The translations under genes and the position numbers were made by a program. The notes under the pieces were generated by a model. That model was not told where the DNA came from, searched no databases, and saw nothing but the letters and a program-made list of their open reading frames with translations. This document shows positions 46,636-58,290 of a DNA stretch of 64,000 bases, piece by piece. Source of the stretch: Dyella sedimenti (GTDB lineage Bacteria > Pseudomonadota > Gammaproteobacteria > Xanthomonadales > Rhodanobacteraceae); assembly GCF_022760995.1 (NCBI RefSeq), contig NZ_JAKWJO010000012.1:1-64000 (forward strand). The letters run 5' to 3'. Positions within the stretch are counted from its first letter, which is position 1; every line of letters starts with the position of its first letter.

Positions 46636-47532
46636 ATGTTCGACTTCCGTCAGCTTCGTTACTTTGTAACTGTCGCGGAGGAGCTGAGCTTCACCCGCGC
46701 GGCCCAACGCCTCTACATTTCCCAGCCTCCACTTTCCCAGCAGATTCAGTCGCTTGAAGACGACCTTGGGGTGCGGCTGCTGGAACGGAACAAGCGCAAC
46801 GTCTCCCTGACCGAACCCGGCAAGCTATTCCTGGAACAGGCGCGCCAGATCCTGGCCAAGGCCGAGGAAGCACGCGAACAGATGGCCGATGCGGCCACCG
46901 GCTTCAGCGGCAAGCTGCGGCTGGCCTATACGGTGTCGGTCACCTTCCACCCGGCACTGCCCCAGACCCTGCTGCGCTACCGCCGCTTCGCCCCCCAGGT
47001 ACGGCTGATCCTCAGCGAGATGTATACCGAGCAACAGTACGCCGCCCTGCTGGCGGGCGAGCTGGACGTGGGCTTCGTGCGCGACCAGCCCTCGCACGAA
47101 GGTATCGCGCGAGGGCTGCGGCTGGACGTGATCGACCACGAGCCGCTGCTGCTCGCCCTGCCCTCCGATCATCCCCTGGCCGTGCGAAAAAGCATCTGGC
47201 TGCGCGAGGCGGCGATGGAGGCCTTCGTGGTGCAACCGCGCGAACTGGCCGCCACGCTGTACGACCGCCTGACCCAGATCGCCGCCAAGGCCAACTTCCA
47301 TCCGCAGATCAGCCAGCACGCCCAGCAGATCAACGGCCTGCTGGTGCTGGTCGCCGCCGGCATGGGGCTGGCGCTGGTTCCCGCCTCGATGGGAACGGTG
47401 ACCCTGCCCGGCGTCAGCTACCTGCGCCTGGAGGACCCCGACGCCTATATGCTGCTGGCCCTGGCCAGCCGCGCCGACGACCCTTCGCCCGTCGTGCGAC
47501 GCTTCCTCAGCGCCATGACCGAGCCCGAATAG
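46636..47532 (+). CDS. LysR-family transcriptional regulator
   Basis: A 298-residue regulator. The N-terminal winged HTH reads MFDFRQLRYFVTVAEELSFT, then AAQRLYISQPPLSQQIQSLE, a textbook LysR signature. The effector domain (about 90-295) includes LLILSEMYTEQQ-like and LDVGFVRDQP elements resembling the BenM/CatM/TsaR branch that often senses aromatic acids. No divergent target gene is adjacent (fadH is upstream in the same direction), so its targets are unknown. The upstream region is strikingly AT-rich. Confidence 0.9.
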   Translation: MFDFRQLRYFVTVAEELSFTRAAQRLYISQPPLSQQIQSLEDDLGVRLLERNKRNVSLTEPGKLFLEQARQILAKAEEAREQMADAATGFSGKLRLAYTVSVTFHPALPQTLLRYRRFAPQVRLILSEMYTEQQYAALLAGELDVGFVRDQPSHEGIARGLRLDVIDHEPLLLALPSDHPLAVRKSIWLREAAMEAFVVQPRELAATLYDRLTQIAAKANFHPQISQHAQQINGLLVLVAAGMGLALVPASMGTVTLPGVSYLRLEDPDAYMLLALASRADDPSPVVRRFLSAMTEPE

Positions 47533-47587
47533 TCCGGCGCCAGGCACGGTTACCGTGCGCCTGGATTTTGCTCACCTCCCCAAGGAC

Positions 47588-47616
47588 TTGCGCAGATTCA
47601 TCCAATTGTTTACTAT
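47588..47616 (+). promoter_or_regulatory. Candidate promoter of rpmJ
   Basis: TTGCGC (47588-47593) and TACTAT (47611-47616) with a 17-base spacer, 43 bases before the rpmJ start codon. Assigned by eye. Confidence 0.45.
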
Positions 47617-47659
47617 TTCGTTCTTGTGTTTCCTCTATCGTTAGTTTCAGGAGCTGGCC

Positions 47660-47785
47660 GTGAAGGTGCTTTCCTCTTTGAAGTCCGCCAAGCAGCGGCA
47701 CCGTGACTGCAAGGTTGTGCGCCGTCGCGGCAAGGTGTTCGTGATCTGCAAGAGCAACCCGCGTTTCAAGGCTCGCCAGCGCTGA
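47660..47785 (+). CDS. rpmJ: 50S ribosomal protein L36 (YkgO/C-minus type)
   Basis: A 41-residue basic protein, starting at a GTG with AGGAG eight bases upstream. The translation begins [18 protein letters not shown] and ends [14 protein letters not shown], the standard sequence of the L36 form resembling E. coli YkgO. It has two of the four zinc ligands (Cys17 and Cys30), so it is the zinc-independent C-minus type. In Lysobacterales this form is usually the main L36. An intrinsic terminator follows 23 bases after the stop. Confidence 0.95.
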   Translation: MKVLSSLKSAKQRHRDCKVVRRRGKVFVICKSNPRFKARQR

Positions 47786-47808
47786 TCTTCAGCTGCGACG
47801 AGTGACGG

Positions 47809-47834
47809 AAAAGGCCGCGCGAGCGGCCTTTTTT
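47809..47834 (+). terminator. Intrinsic terminator after rpmJ
   Basis: Stem AAAAGGCCGC (47809-47818) with GCGGCCTTTT (47823-47832), 4-base loop, and T run to 47834. Confidence 0.92.
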
Positions 47835-47861
47835 GTTGCCTCTCATCCGTCCCCGTCTCCT

Positions 47862-47943
47862 TGCAGGAGCGCACCCGGGCGCGAACACCACGCGGTTTGG
47901 TAACGGCAAAGCTCTGCGGTCGCGCACTGGGTGCGCCCCTATA
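47862..47943. repeat. REP-like inverted pair, copy B
   Basis: TGCAGGAGCGCACCCGGGCG at 47862-47881 and, in opposite orientation, GGTCGCGCACTGGGTGCGCC at 47919-47938, separated by about 40 bases. The unit matches those at 46341 and 53777. It lies between convergent rpmJ and greA. Confidence 0.65.
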
Positions 47944-47958
47944 TCTGTCCAGCCGAAT

Positions 47959-47988
47959 CAACAAGGGCCGCTTGCGCGGCCCTTGTTG
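47959..47988 (-). terminator. Terminator-like hairpin after greA
   Basis: A perfect 13-bp stem (47959-47971 with 47976-47988) and 4-base loop, 37 bases beyond the greA stop on the minus strand. The T tract is absent on either side. Confidence 0.6.
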
Positions 47989-48025
47989 TCACTCCGTCTT
48001 TTTCCGTGGGGCAGGAACGGGGGCA

Positions 48026-48501
48026 CTACTCCCCGTAGCGCACGCCGGTGATCTCGTAGCGCTTCACGCCGTTCGGCGCCTTGAACTCAAAGCTGTCGCC
48101 CTCGCTCTTGCCGATCAGGGCGCGGGCGATCGGCGAGGAGACGGCGATCAGGCGCTGCTTGATGTCGGCCTCCAGGTCGCCCACGATCTGGTAGGTCACG
48201 GCTTCGCCGCTTTCCTCGTCCTCCAGGTCCACGGTAGCGCCGAACACCACGCGCGTGCCGGCGGCCAGGCGGCTGACGTCGATCACTTCCGCGGTGGACA
48301 GCGCCGCTTCCAGCTCGGCGATGCGGCCTTCGATGAAGCTCTGCTGCTCGCGCGCGGCATGGTACTCGGCGTTTTCCTTCAGGTCGCCGTGCGCGCGGGC
48401 TTCGGCGATGGCCGCGATGATACGCGGCCGGTCGACGGACTTGAGTTTCTCCAGTTCGCCGCGAAGACGCTCGGAACCCGTCTTGGTGATGGGAGCGCGA
48501 C

Positions 48502-48505
<4 letters not shown>
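48026..48505 (-). CDS. greA: Transcription elongation factor GreA
   Basis: A 159-residue protein that rescues backtracked RNA polymerase by stimulating transcript cleavage. The N-terminal coiled coil reads [18 protein letters not shown] and [20 protein letters not shown], with the acidic tip (Asp and Glu) that enters the secondary channel. The C-terminal FKBP-like domain (about 80-158) ends [18 protein letters not shown]. The start overlaps the carB stop as ATGA, so it belongs to the carA-carB-greA operon. Confidence 0.95.
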
Positions 48506-51721
<3,216 letters not shown>

Positions 51722-51729
<8 letters not shown>

Positions 51730-52858
51730 TCGTGCGGGCCTCCTGCATCAGTGCGGCAAAACGATCAAACAGGTAGCCGATGTCATGCGGACCCGGGCTC
51801 GCTTCCGGATGGCCCTGGAAGCAGAACGCCGGACGATCGGTGAGCGCGAAGCCCTGCAGCGAACCATCGAACAACGAGGTGTGAGTGACGCGCACGTTCG
51901 CCGGCAGCGTGGCCGGATCGACGGCGAAGCCGTGGTTCTGCGAGGTAATCAGCACGCTGCCGTCATCGAGATCCTTCACCGGATGGTTCGCACCGTGGTG
52001 GCCGAACTTCATCTTCAGCGTCTTGGCGCCGACGGCCAGGCCCATGATCTGGTGGCCCAGGCAGATGCCGAACAGCGGGATCTTCGCATCCAGGAACTGG
52101 CGCGTGGCTTCCACGGCGTAGTCGCAGGCCGCCGGGTCGCCGGGGCCGTTGGAGAGGAACACGCCATCGGGCTTCATCGCCAGCACGTTGGCGGCCGGCG
52201 TCTGCGCGGGCACCACGGTGATGTCGCAGCCCTGCTCGGCCAGCAGGCGCAGGATGTTGTACTTCACGCCGTAGTCGTAGGCCACGACCTTGAAACGTTT
52301 GGACGGCTGATTGAAGCGCGTGCGGTCGAGGTCGTAGATGCCCTCGTTCCACGGGTAGGACTCACCGACGCTGACCACCTTGGCCAGGTCCATGCCGTTC
52401 AGGCCCGGGAAGGCGCGCGCCTTGGCCAGCGCGACCTCGGCGTCGACCGTCTCGCCAGCCACGATGCAGCCGTTGAGCGCGCCCTTGTCGCGCAGGATGC
52501 GGGTCAGGCGACGCGTGTCGATGCCGGCGATGGCGACGATGTTATGGCGCTTGAGGTAATCGGGCAGGCTTTCGGCGCTGCGCCAGTTGCTCGCGCGACG
52601 CGGCACGTCGCGAACGATCAGGCCGGCGGCGTGCACCGTATCGGACTCGGCGTCCTCGACATTCACGCCGGTATTGCCGATATGCGGATAGGTCAGGGTG
52701 ACGATCTGTCGGCTGTACGAGGGATCGGTGAGGATCTCCTGGTAGCCGGTCATGGCGGTGTTGAAAACCACCTCGCCGACGGTTTCGCCAGTCGCGCCCA
52801 CGGCGTGGCCGTGGAACACGCTGCCGTCTTCGAGGGCAAGCAGAGCAGGAATAGGCAT
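51722..52858 (-). CDS. carA: Carbamoyl-phosphate synthase small chain
   Basis: A 378-residue glutaminase subunit that feeds ammonia to CarB. The N-terminal domain begins [19 protein letters not shown]. The class I amidotransferase triad is present: Cys in [13 protein letters not shown] near 268, and His-Pro-Glu in [11 protein letters not shown] near 352. The start at 52858 is chosen because the family begins there; upstream in-frame sequence has no homology. The leader upstream contains a long hairpin. Confidence 0.96.
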
Positions 52859-52885
52859 GAGAGGGCCGCCTTTAGGTGCAGCAAA

Positions 52886-52918
52886 GTCCGCAAGCCGCTG
52901 CGAAAGCAGCTTGTGGAC
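52886..52918 (-). promoter_or_regulatory. Hairpin in the carA leader
   Basis: On the minus strand, GTCCACAAGCTGC (52906-52918) pairs with GCGGCTTGCGGAC (52886-52898), with one mismatch and one GU pair, 28 bases before the carA ATG. It may stabilise or regulate the carAB message. The remaining 150 bases up to the divergent oxygenase gene presumably hold both promoters. Confidence 0.35.
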
Positions 52919-53071
52919 CTTGGTCGAGGAACGTTTCAGGGCGGGTGGAAATGATAGGTGGAAGCGCCTCCCGTGTCCATCGGAAACAGCTGAACACAAG
53001 GCGGGGGAAAGCCCTATGGACAGCTGACCGTGGCGCTACACTAGCGCGGCCCCGTCCACGACCCGATCTCC

Positions 53072-53767
53072 ATGAACTCAGCCGCGTTGCTCGATCCTTC
53101 CCGTCTTGACCGACCGGACACGGACATACGGCTGGAACCCTTTCCCTTCCTGATCGCCCATGGGCAACTGCCGGACGAGGCGCGCGCCGAGCTGGAACGG
53201 GATTTCCCCCTCTATGCCAGTGCCGGCTTCTTTCCCTACGACCCGGAAGACTGCGGCCCTTCGGTCAATGCCCTGGTGCAGCGGCTGAGTTCGGCCGAGT
53301 TCGCCAGCGCGATCGGCTCCCGGCTCGGCATTCCCGGCCTCGGGCAGTACCCCACCCTGATTACCCTGTGCCGTTCGTTGAACAAGCGCCACGGCACCAT
53401 CCATACGGACAGCCGGTCCAAGGTGGCCACCGCCCTGCTCTACCTCAACAACCAGTGGCCGGACACCAGCGACGGTTGCCTGCGCTTCCTGGGCAGCATC
53501 GACAACATCGACGATATGATCGCGCCCGAACTCAAGCCGCTGTACGGCGAGTTCGCGGTGTTCAAGCGCTGCGACAACTCCTTCCACGGCCACCTGCCCT
53601 TCGAGGGCGAGCGCCGCGTCATCCAGGTGGCCTGGCTGACCAGCGAGGAGGAAAAGCTGCGCAAGACCAAGCGTGGCAAGTTCGCGCGCGCCTTCAAGAA
53701 GCTGGCCGGCGCGCTGGATCGCAAGTTCGGCGCCGGGCGCGATCGCAACGCGGCGCATAGAGACTGA
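53072..53767 (+). CDS. 2-oxoglutarate/Fe(II)-dependent oxygenase family protein
   Basis: A 231-residue soluble protein of the prolyl-hydroxylase-like group. The iron triad is readable: His and Asp in TIHTDSRSKVATALLYLNN (near residue 110) and the distal His in DNSFHGHLPFEGERRVIQVA (near 172), with the following Arg as the probable 2-oxoglutarate ligand. The C-terminal 35 residues are basic (KLRKTKRGKFARAFKK). The substrate is unknown. It is divergent from carA and convergent with the cation exchanger, with a REP-like pair filling the gap between them. Confidence 0.75.
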   Translation: MNSAALLDPSRLDRPDTDIRLEPFPFLIAHGQLPDEARAELERDFPLYASAGFFPYDPEDCGPSVNALVQRLSSAEFASAIGSRLGIPGLGQYPTLITLCRSLNKRHGTIHTDSRSKVATALLYLNNQWPDTSDGCLRFLGSIDNIDDMIAPELKPLYGEFAVFKRCDNSFHGHLPFEGERRVIQVAWLTSEEEKLRKTKRGKFARAFKKLAGALDRKFGAGRDRNAAHRD

Positions 53768-53776
53768 GGCGAGGCC

Positions 53777-53837
53777 GGGTCGCGCACAGGGTGCGCTCCT
53801 ACAGAAGCCTTGTAGGAGCGCACCCAGTGCGTGATCC
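53777..53837. repeat. REP-like inverted pair, copy C
   Basis: GGGTCGCGCACAGGGTGCGC with TCCTACA (53777-53803) and its inverted partner TGTAGGAGCGCACCCAGTGC with GTGATCC (53811-53837), 7 bases apart, form one long imperfect hairpin of about 27 bases per arm. It fills nearly all of the 78-base gap between two convergent genes and could also end both transcripts. Confidence 0.75.
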
Positions 53838-53845
53838 AACCCTCC

Positions 53846-54847
53846 TCAACGGGCGAAATACCAGGCGATATAGGCGGCAAACACGCCGTACAGCAGCCCG
53901 ACCGGCACCAGCCAGCGCGCATCCACGCGCCCGCGGCGGAACTGCCACCACAGGAAAACCACCGCCACGGCGGTCAGCACGCCGGCCACCATCAGCGGTG
54001 CATCGAACAGCCAAGGCGTGGCGAACAGCGCCAGCGAACTGGGAATGGTGGCCTGGATCATCATGGCGCCGGAGATATTGGCCAGCGCCAGCCGCTCCTT
54101 GCCCTGGCGCACCCAGATCAGCGCATTCATGGTTTCCGGCAGCTCGGTGGCCACCGGGCTAAGCACCAGCGCCACGAGGTGCGGCGAGAGCTGCAAGGCC
54201 AGGCCGATCGCCTCGATCTGCCGCACGAAGGTGTGCGAGGCCACGGCGATCACCGCCAGCGCCGCCAGCGTCTGCACTGTCACCCACCACATCGAGGGAT
54301 CGGCCGCCCCGGGCCGGCACTTGAGCGGCTCCAGCGCCTCGTCTTCCGGCGCCGCGTCGTCGCTCTTCAGCTCGCGCCAGACATACAGCGCGTAGGCGGC
54401 CAGGAACAGCACGCCCAGCCAGGGCTTGAGGGCGAAGGTCACCAGGCCCGCGGCGCACTTGGCGATGAAGATCACCAGGAACCAGGACTGGTCGCGCGCC
54501 AGGCGCCGGTGCGCCACCCGCACCAGGTTGTCGGCACGCTGCAAGCGGCGGCGATTGGCCCACAAGGCCATGCCGACCACGGCGTAGGCGATGGTCGCCA
54601 GCACCAGCGGGCCGCCCAGCGCCGCGCCCACGCCGATGTCGCGCTGTTCCGGCGTGCGGCCCAGGATCACCGCGACGAAGGTGACGGCGCTCTCCGGCAG
54701 CGCCGTGCCGAACGCGGCGAGGATCGTGCCGGTCGCCGTGGCGCCCAGCCGGAGCTTGTGGCCGAACCATTCCACGCCATTGACGAAGTACTCGCAGGCG
54801 AGATAGATCGCGCCGGCGGAGAGCAGGAACAACAACAGGGTGAGCAT
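53846..54847 (-). CDS. CaCA-family cation exchanger, probable manganese-linked exporter
   Basis: A 333-residue membrane protein with 10 or so hydrophobic segments in two homologous halves. The two alpha-repeats that form the ion site are visible as TILAAFGTALPESAVTFVAV (about 42-61) and LSPVATELPETMNALIWVRQ (near 240), each with the key Pro-Glu. This is the calcium/cation antiporter superfamily (YrbG-like). The start at 54847 follows GGAAAAAG; the frame is open further upstream, but that is leader sequence. A yybP-ykoY riboswitch precedes it, which points to manganese efflux rather than purely calcium exchange. Confidence 0.85.
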   Translation of the reverse strand: MLTLLLFLLSAGAIYLACEYFVNGVEWFGHKLRLGATATGTILAAFGTALPESAVTFVAVILGRTPEQRDIGVGAALGGPLVLATIAYAVVGMALWANRRRLQRADNLVRVAHRRLARDQSWFLVIFIAKCAAGLVTFALKPWLGVLFLAAYALYVWRELKSDDAAPEDEALEPLKCRPGAADPSMWWVTVQTLAALAVIAVASHTFVRQIEAIGLALQLSPHLVALVLSPVATELPETMNALIWVRQGKERLALANISGAMMIQATIPSSLALFATPWLFDAPLMVAGVLTAVAVVFLWWQFRRGRVDARWLVPVGLLYGVFAAYIAWYFAR

Positions 54848-54859
54848 GCTTTTTCCAGG

Positions 54860-54906
54860 GCCGGGCGAGCGGAAACCATTGGCTCGACGACGCGAGCTCG
54901 CCCGGC
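54860..54906 (-). promoter_or_regulatory. Expression-platform hairpin of the manganese riboswitch
   Basis: A perfect 11-bp GC-rich stem (54860-54870 with 54896-54906) with a 25-base loop lies between the aptamer and the ribosome-binding site of the exchanger. It ends about 12 bases from the start codon. It could compete with the aptamer or control access to the start region. Confidence 0.5.
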
Positions 54907-54924
54907 GAAGGTGAGCGCGTCGCG

Positions 54925-55075
54925 GCCAAAGGTCTCGCCGGGCTAACGGCACCGCAGGTGCCGTGGGCCATCCACGCCATGAAGCCTTCGCTTCAAGTCT
55001 GTTGACGCGGATTCCTCGGATTCGCCGGCCGGAACGGCGGGCGGATGGGGTGAGGATGGCTACTCCCCAATGACA
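54925..55075 (-). ncRNA. yybP-ykoY (manganese) riboswitch
   Basis: On the minus strand three hallmark blocks of the yybP-ykoY aptamer occur in the right order and spacing: TTGGGGAGTAGCC (about 55059-55070), GCGTCAACAGACTTG, and GGCGAGACCTTT (about 54928-54939). These correspond to the two conserved internal loops that together bind Mn2+ and the GAGACC closing block. The aptamer is about 150 bases long and starts about 230 bases before the exchanger ATG. In known cases Mn2+ binding turns on exporter expression. Confidence 0.85.
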
Positions 55076-55132
55076 ACGGGCGGCATGGTACCGGCTAGGT
55101 TGGCTTGCCGACAAGCCAGCGCCTTCGCCGGC

Positions 55133-56041
55133 TCACGCAGGCACCGCGACGAAACGCCTCGCCTCCACCTGGCGCGAGGCAGGCGCCGCCACCGTGATAT
55201 CCAGTTCCTCGTGCTGCGCGGCGAGCGTCGCCTCCAGTGCCGCATGCACGCCGGCCACCGCCCGTTCCAGGGCACGGGGCATCGGTTCGCCACCGAGCAG
55301 GCTGGCCAACAGCAGTGCCGTCAGCACGTCGCCGGTACCGGCCACGTCGATTGGCAGCTCCGGCGAGGCCACCTTCCATGCCTCGCCCTGGCTCACCGCC
55401 AGGGTCACCAGTTCGCCGGCGGCATTGCGCACGCTGTGCGTGACCACCCAGGCCGGTCCACGCGCGAGCAGGGCGCGGGCGGCCGCCAACCCTTCCGCTT
55501 CGGTCGCAGCGGCCAGGCCGCTCAGGCGCTCCAGCTCGAAGGCGTTGGGGCTGACCAGCCAGGCGCGCGGCAGCAGGCGCTCGCGGAACACGGCTTCCAG
55601 GCCCGGCTCCACGTAGGGGCCGGTATGCGTATCGCCGATCACCGGGTCGAGGCAGAAACGCAATCCAGGCGCTTCGTCCAGGACCTGCTCCACCCAGTCG
55701 GCGAACGCATGGCCGTTGTCGACACTGCCCAGGTAGCCGGACAGCAGCGCCCGGGCGCGACGATGCAGGCCACGCTCGCGCACGCCCAGCAGCAGGTCGC
55801 CGAACCAGTCGGACGGCAGCACCCGGCCGCGCAGCGTGGGATAGAAAGGTGTATTGCTCAGCAGCGTGGTGGGCACCTCGGCCACGCGCAGGCCCAGCTG
55901 GCGCAAGGGCGGCACCGCCGCGCTGTTGCCCGCATGGCCGTACACCAGCTGCGACTGCACCGAGATGATGTCCACCGGCGCGGGACCGTCCGGGCGCTGG
56001 CGGCGGCCGTGGACGAGATGGTCTTCGAGGGATCGGGTCAT
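55133..56041 (-). CDS. pdxY: Pyridoxal kinase (PdxY type)
   Basis: A 302-residue ribokinase-superfamily enzyme phosphorylating pyridoxal in vitamin B6 salvage. Family features: IISVQSQLVYGHAGNSAAVP (about 25-44), FCLDPVIGDTHTG near 125 and the anion-hole/catalytic motif VAGTGDVLTALLLASLL near 235. The length is that of PdxY plus a short N-terminal extension of about 20 residues; a start nearer residue 20 is possible. It lies 63 bases downstream of dapB on the same strand. Confidence 0.88.
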   Translation of the reverse strand: MTRSLEDHLVHGRRQRPDGPAPVDIISVQSQLVYGHAGNSAAVPPLRQLGLRVAEVPTTLLSNTPFYPTLRGRVLPSDWFGDLLLGVRERGLHRRARALLSGYLGSVDNGHAFADWVEQVLDEAPGLRFCLDPVIGDTHTGPYVEPGLEAVFRERLLPRAWLVSPNAFELERLSGLAAATEAEGLAAARALLARGPAWVVTHSVRNAAGELVTLAVSQGEAWKVASPELPIDVAGTGDVLTALLLASLLGGEPMPRALERAVAGVHAALEATLAAQHEELDITVAAPASRQVEARRFVAVPA

Positions 56042-56104
56042 GGCGAGGCTTCGTCGATGGGGAAGATCCGCGTCACCTTGGCGTCGGCACCTTTCGCCCC
56101 GCCG

Positions 56105-56917
56105 TCACGCTTCCGGATGCAGTGCGCGCCCGGCCAGCATCGCATCGAGGTCGTATTCGCCCACCGGCCGGCCGCTGAGCCAATGCGCCGCCTCCAGCGC
56201 GCCCCGCGCGAAGATGGAGCGGTCGGTGGCCCGGTGCACCAGTTCCAGCCGCTCGCCCTGCCCCATCAGCCAGGCTTCGTGCTCGCCCACGATGTCGCCG
56301 CCGCGCACCACCGAGAAGCCGATGGTGCCGTGCTCGCGCGGTCCGGTGCGGCCCTCGCGCGCATAGACGGCGCTTTCCCGCAACGACGTGCCGCGCGCCT
56401 GCGCCGCACCCTCGCCCAGCGCCAGGGCGGTACCGGACGGTGCGTCTTCCTTGCGGTTGTGGTGGGCTTCGAAGATATCCAGGTCCCAGTCCGGCAGCGC
56501 CGCGGCGGCCTGGCGCAATAGGGAGGTCAGCACGGCCACGCCCAGGCTGAAATTGGCGGCGCGCAGCAAGGCGATGCGCTGCGACGAGGCGGCCAGCCGC
56601 TGGGCGAAGGTGGCGTCCAGTCCGGTCGTGCCGGTCACCAGGGCGACGCCATGCGCCTCGCAATAGGTCAGCGCCTCGGCAAGTCCCGCCGGGCCGCTGA
56701 AATCCACCACGACGTCGATGGCGTCCGCCTCCGGCCAATGGCGCGAGTAGCGCAAACCGTCCTCGCCGGGATAAGCGGGCTGGTCCAGCCGACTCGAACC
56801 GGCCGAGGTGATCGCCGCCACCACCACAAAGCGTGGATCCTTCTTCACCAGCGCCAGCAATGCCTGTCCCATGCGGCCGGTGGCGCCATTGATGGCGAGG
56901 CGAACGGGATGGCTCAT
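56105..56917 (-). CDS. dapB: 4-hydroxy-tetrahydrodipicolinate reductase
   Basis: A 270-residue enzyme of the lysine/diaminopimelate pathway. The N-terminal NAD(P) motif is LAINGATGRMGQALLALV (about 7-24). The catalytic and substrate-binding block EAHHNRKEDAPSGTAL (His-His and Lys) lies near 155-170. It starts at the ATG at 56917. It follows dnaJ by 166 bases with a terminator between, and precedes pdxY. Confidence 0.95.
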   Translation of the reverse strand: MSHPVRLAINGATGRMGQALLALVKKDPRFVVVAAITSAGSSRLDQPAYPGEDGLRYSRHWPEADAIDVVVDFSGPAGLAEALTYCEAHGVALVTGTTGLDATFAQRLAASSQRIALLRAANFSLGVAVLTSLLRQAAAALPDWDLDIFEAHHNRKEDAPSGTALALGEGAAQARGTSLRESAVYAREGRTGPREHGTIGFSVVRGGDIVGEHEAWLMGQGERLELVHRATDRSIFARGALEAAHWLSGRPVGEYDLDAMLAGRALHPEA

Positions 56918-57024
56918 GCGGGGCTCCTTCCGGGGAACACTGGGCTGACGGGAAAGAAGCGATGCTAGCGGTAGCCAGCCGGGACGTACACTGGACGGCC
57001 GGCAGGGGCGTCGCCGCGACCACG

Positions 57025-57054
57025 AAAAAGGCCGCCCTGGTTACCAGGACGGCC
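57025..57054 (-). terminator. Intrinsic terminator after dnaJ
   Basis: On the minus strand an 11-bp stem (57030-57040 with 57044-57054, one GU pair) is followed by five Ts (57025-57029). It lies 30 bases after the dnaJ stop. Confidence 0.85.
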
Positions 57055-57083
57055 CCTCTGGCCAGCCAGCCGGGAACGGGCGC

Positions 57084-58211
57084 TCAAGACGTGACGCGCG
57101 ACCAGAACTGTTTGACGCCATCGACCCAGCTCTTGGCGCGCGGCGTGTGCTTGTCGGCCTCGTCGTCGGCAAAGGTCGCCTCCAGCTGCTCGAACAGTTC
57201 GCGCTGCCGCCTGGTCAGGCGTACCGGCGTTTCCACCACCACGCGGCAGATCAGGTCGCCGGTACGGCTGCTGCGCACCGACTTCACGCCGCGGCCGCGC
57301 AGGCGGAACATCTGTCCGGTCTGTGTTTCGGGCGGGATGTTGATGGCGACTTCGCCATCGAGCGTGGGCACCTTGAGCTCCGCGCCCAACGCCGCCTGCG
57401 AGAAGCGGATGGGCAGCTCGCAATGCAGGTCGTTGCCGTCGCGCTGGAAGATGGCGTGCTCGCGCACGCGCACCTCCACGTACAGGTCGCCCGCCTCCGC
57501 GCCGCCGGGACCGGCCTCGCCCTGGCCCGCCAGGCGGATGCGGTCGCCGTTGTCCACGCCTGCCGGGATATTGACCGACAGTGCGCGCGTCTCCTGCAGC
57601 AATCCCTCGCCATCGCACTGCTTGCAGGGCTTTTCGATGGCCTGGCCGCTGCCGCCGCAATGCGGGCAGGTCTGCTGGATGGAGAAGATGCCGTTCTGCA
57701 TGCGCACGCGGCCATGGCCGGCGCAGGTCTTGCAGGTCGCCGTCTTGCCGTCGGCCGAACCGGTGCCGTTGCAATGGTGGCAGTTCACCTGGGTGGGAAT
57801 CTCGATCTTCTTCTCGGCGCCGAACACGGCCTCCTCGAGATCCAGCTCCATGATGTAGCGGAGATCCGAGCCGCGGCGCGGACGGCCGCCCCGACTGCCG
57901 CCCATGCCGAAGATGTCGCCAAAGATATCGCCGAAGATGTCGCCCATGTCGCCGAAGCCGGCGCCGCCGCGACCGCCCATGCCATGCTCGAAGGCGGCAT
58001 GGCCGTGCTGGTCGTACAACGCGCGCTTCTGCGCGTCGGACAGCACCTCGTAGGCCTCCTTGGCCTCCTTGAACTTCTCCTGCGCGTGCGGATCGTCCGG
58101 GCAACGGTCGGGATGGTATTTCATCGCCAGCCGGCGGAAGGACTTCTTCAGCTCGACCTCGGTGGCGGTGCGCTCGACACCCAGGACTTCGTAGTAATCG
58201 CGCTTGCTCAT
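57084..58211 (-). CDS. dnaJ: Chaperone protein DnaJ
   Basis: A 375-residue type I Hsp40 that delivers substrates to DnaK and stimulates its ATPase. The J domain (about 1-70) has the HPD triad in [12 protein letters not shown] Gly/Phe-rich stretch (about 75-120) follows. The zinc domain has four CxxCxGxG repeats: [24 protein letters not shown] and CKQCDGEG (about 140-215). The C-terminal substrate-binding domains complete it. It is separated from dnaK by 500 bases that contain a broken S23-type gene. Confidence 0.96.
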   Translation of the reverse strand: MSKRDYYEVLGVERTATEVELKKSFRRLAMKYHPDRCPDDPHAQEKFKEAKEAYEVLSDAQKRALYDQHGHAAFEHGMGGRGGAGFGDMGDIFGDIFGDIFGMGGSRGGRPRRGSDLRYIMELDLEEAVFGAEKKIEIPTQVNCHHCNGTGSADGKTATCKTCAGHGRVRMQNGIFSIQQTCPHCGGSGQAIEKPCKQCDGEGLLQETRALSVNIPAGVDNGDRIRLAGQGEAGPGGAEAGDLYVEVRVREHAIFQRDGNDLHCELPIRFSQAALGAELKVPTLDGEVAINIPPETQTGQMFRLRGRGVKSVRSSRTGDLICRVVVETPVRLTRRQRELFEQLEATFADDEADKHTPRAKSWVDGVKQFWSRVTS

Positions 58212-58290
58212 GGTCAGCGAAGTCGGCCTTCGGCCTGGAAAGCCGGCGGCTTCGCCGCCTGTGAACAGTCAAGGGAGAAATTGCGGCGGG

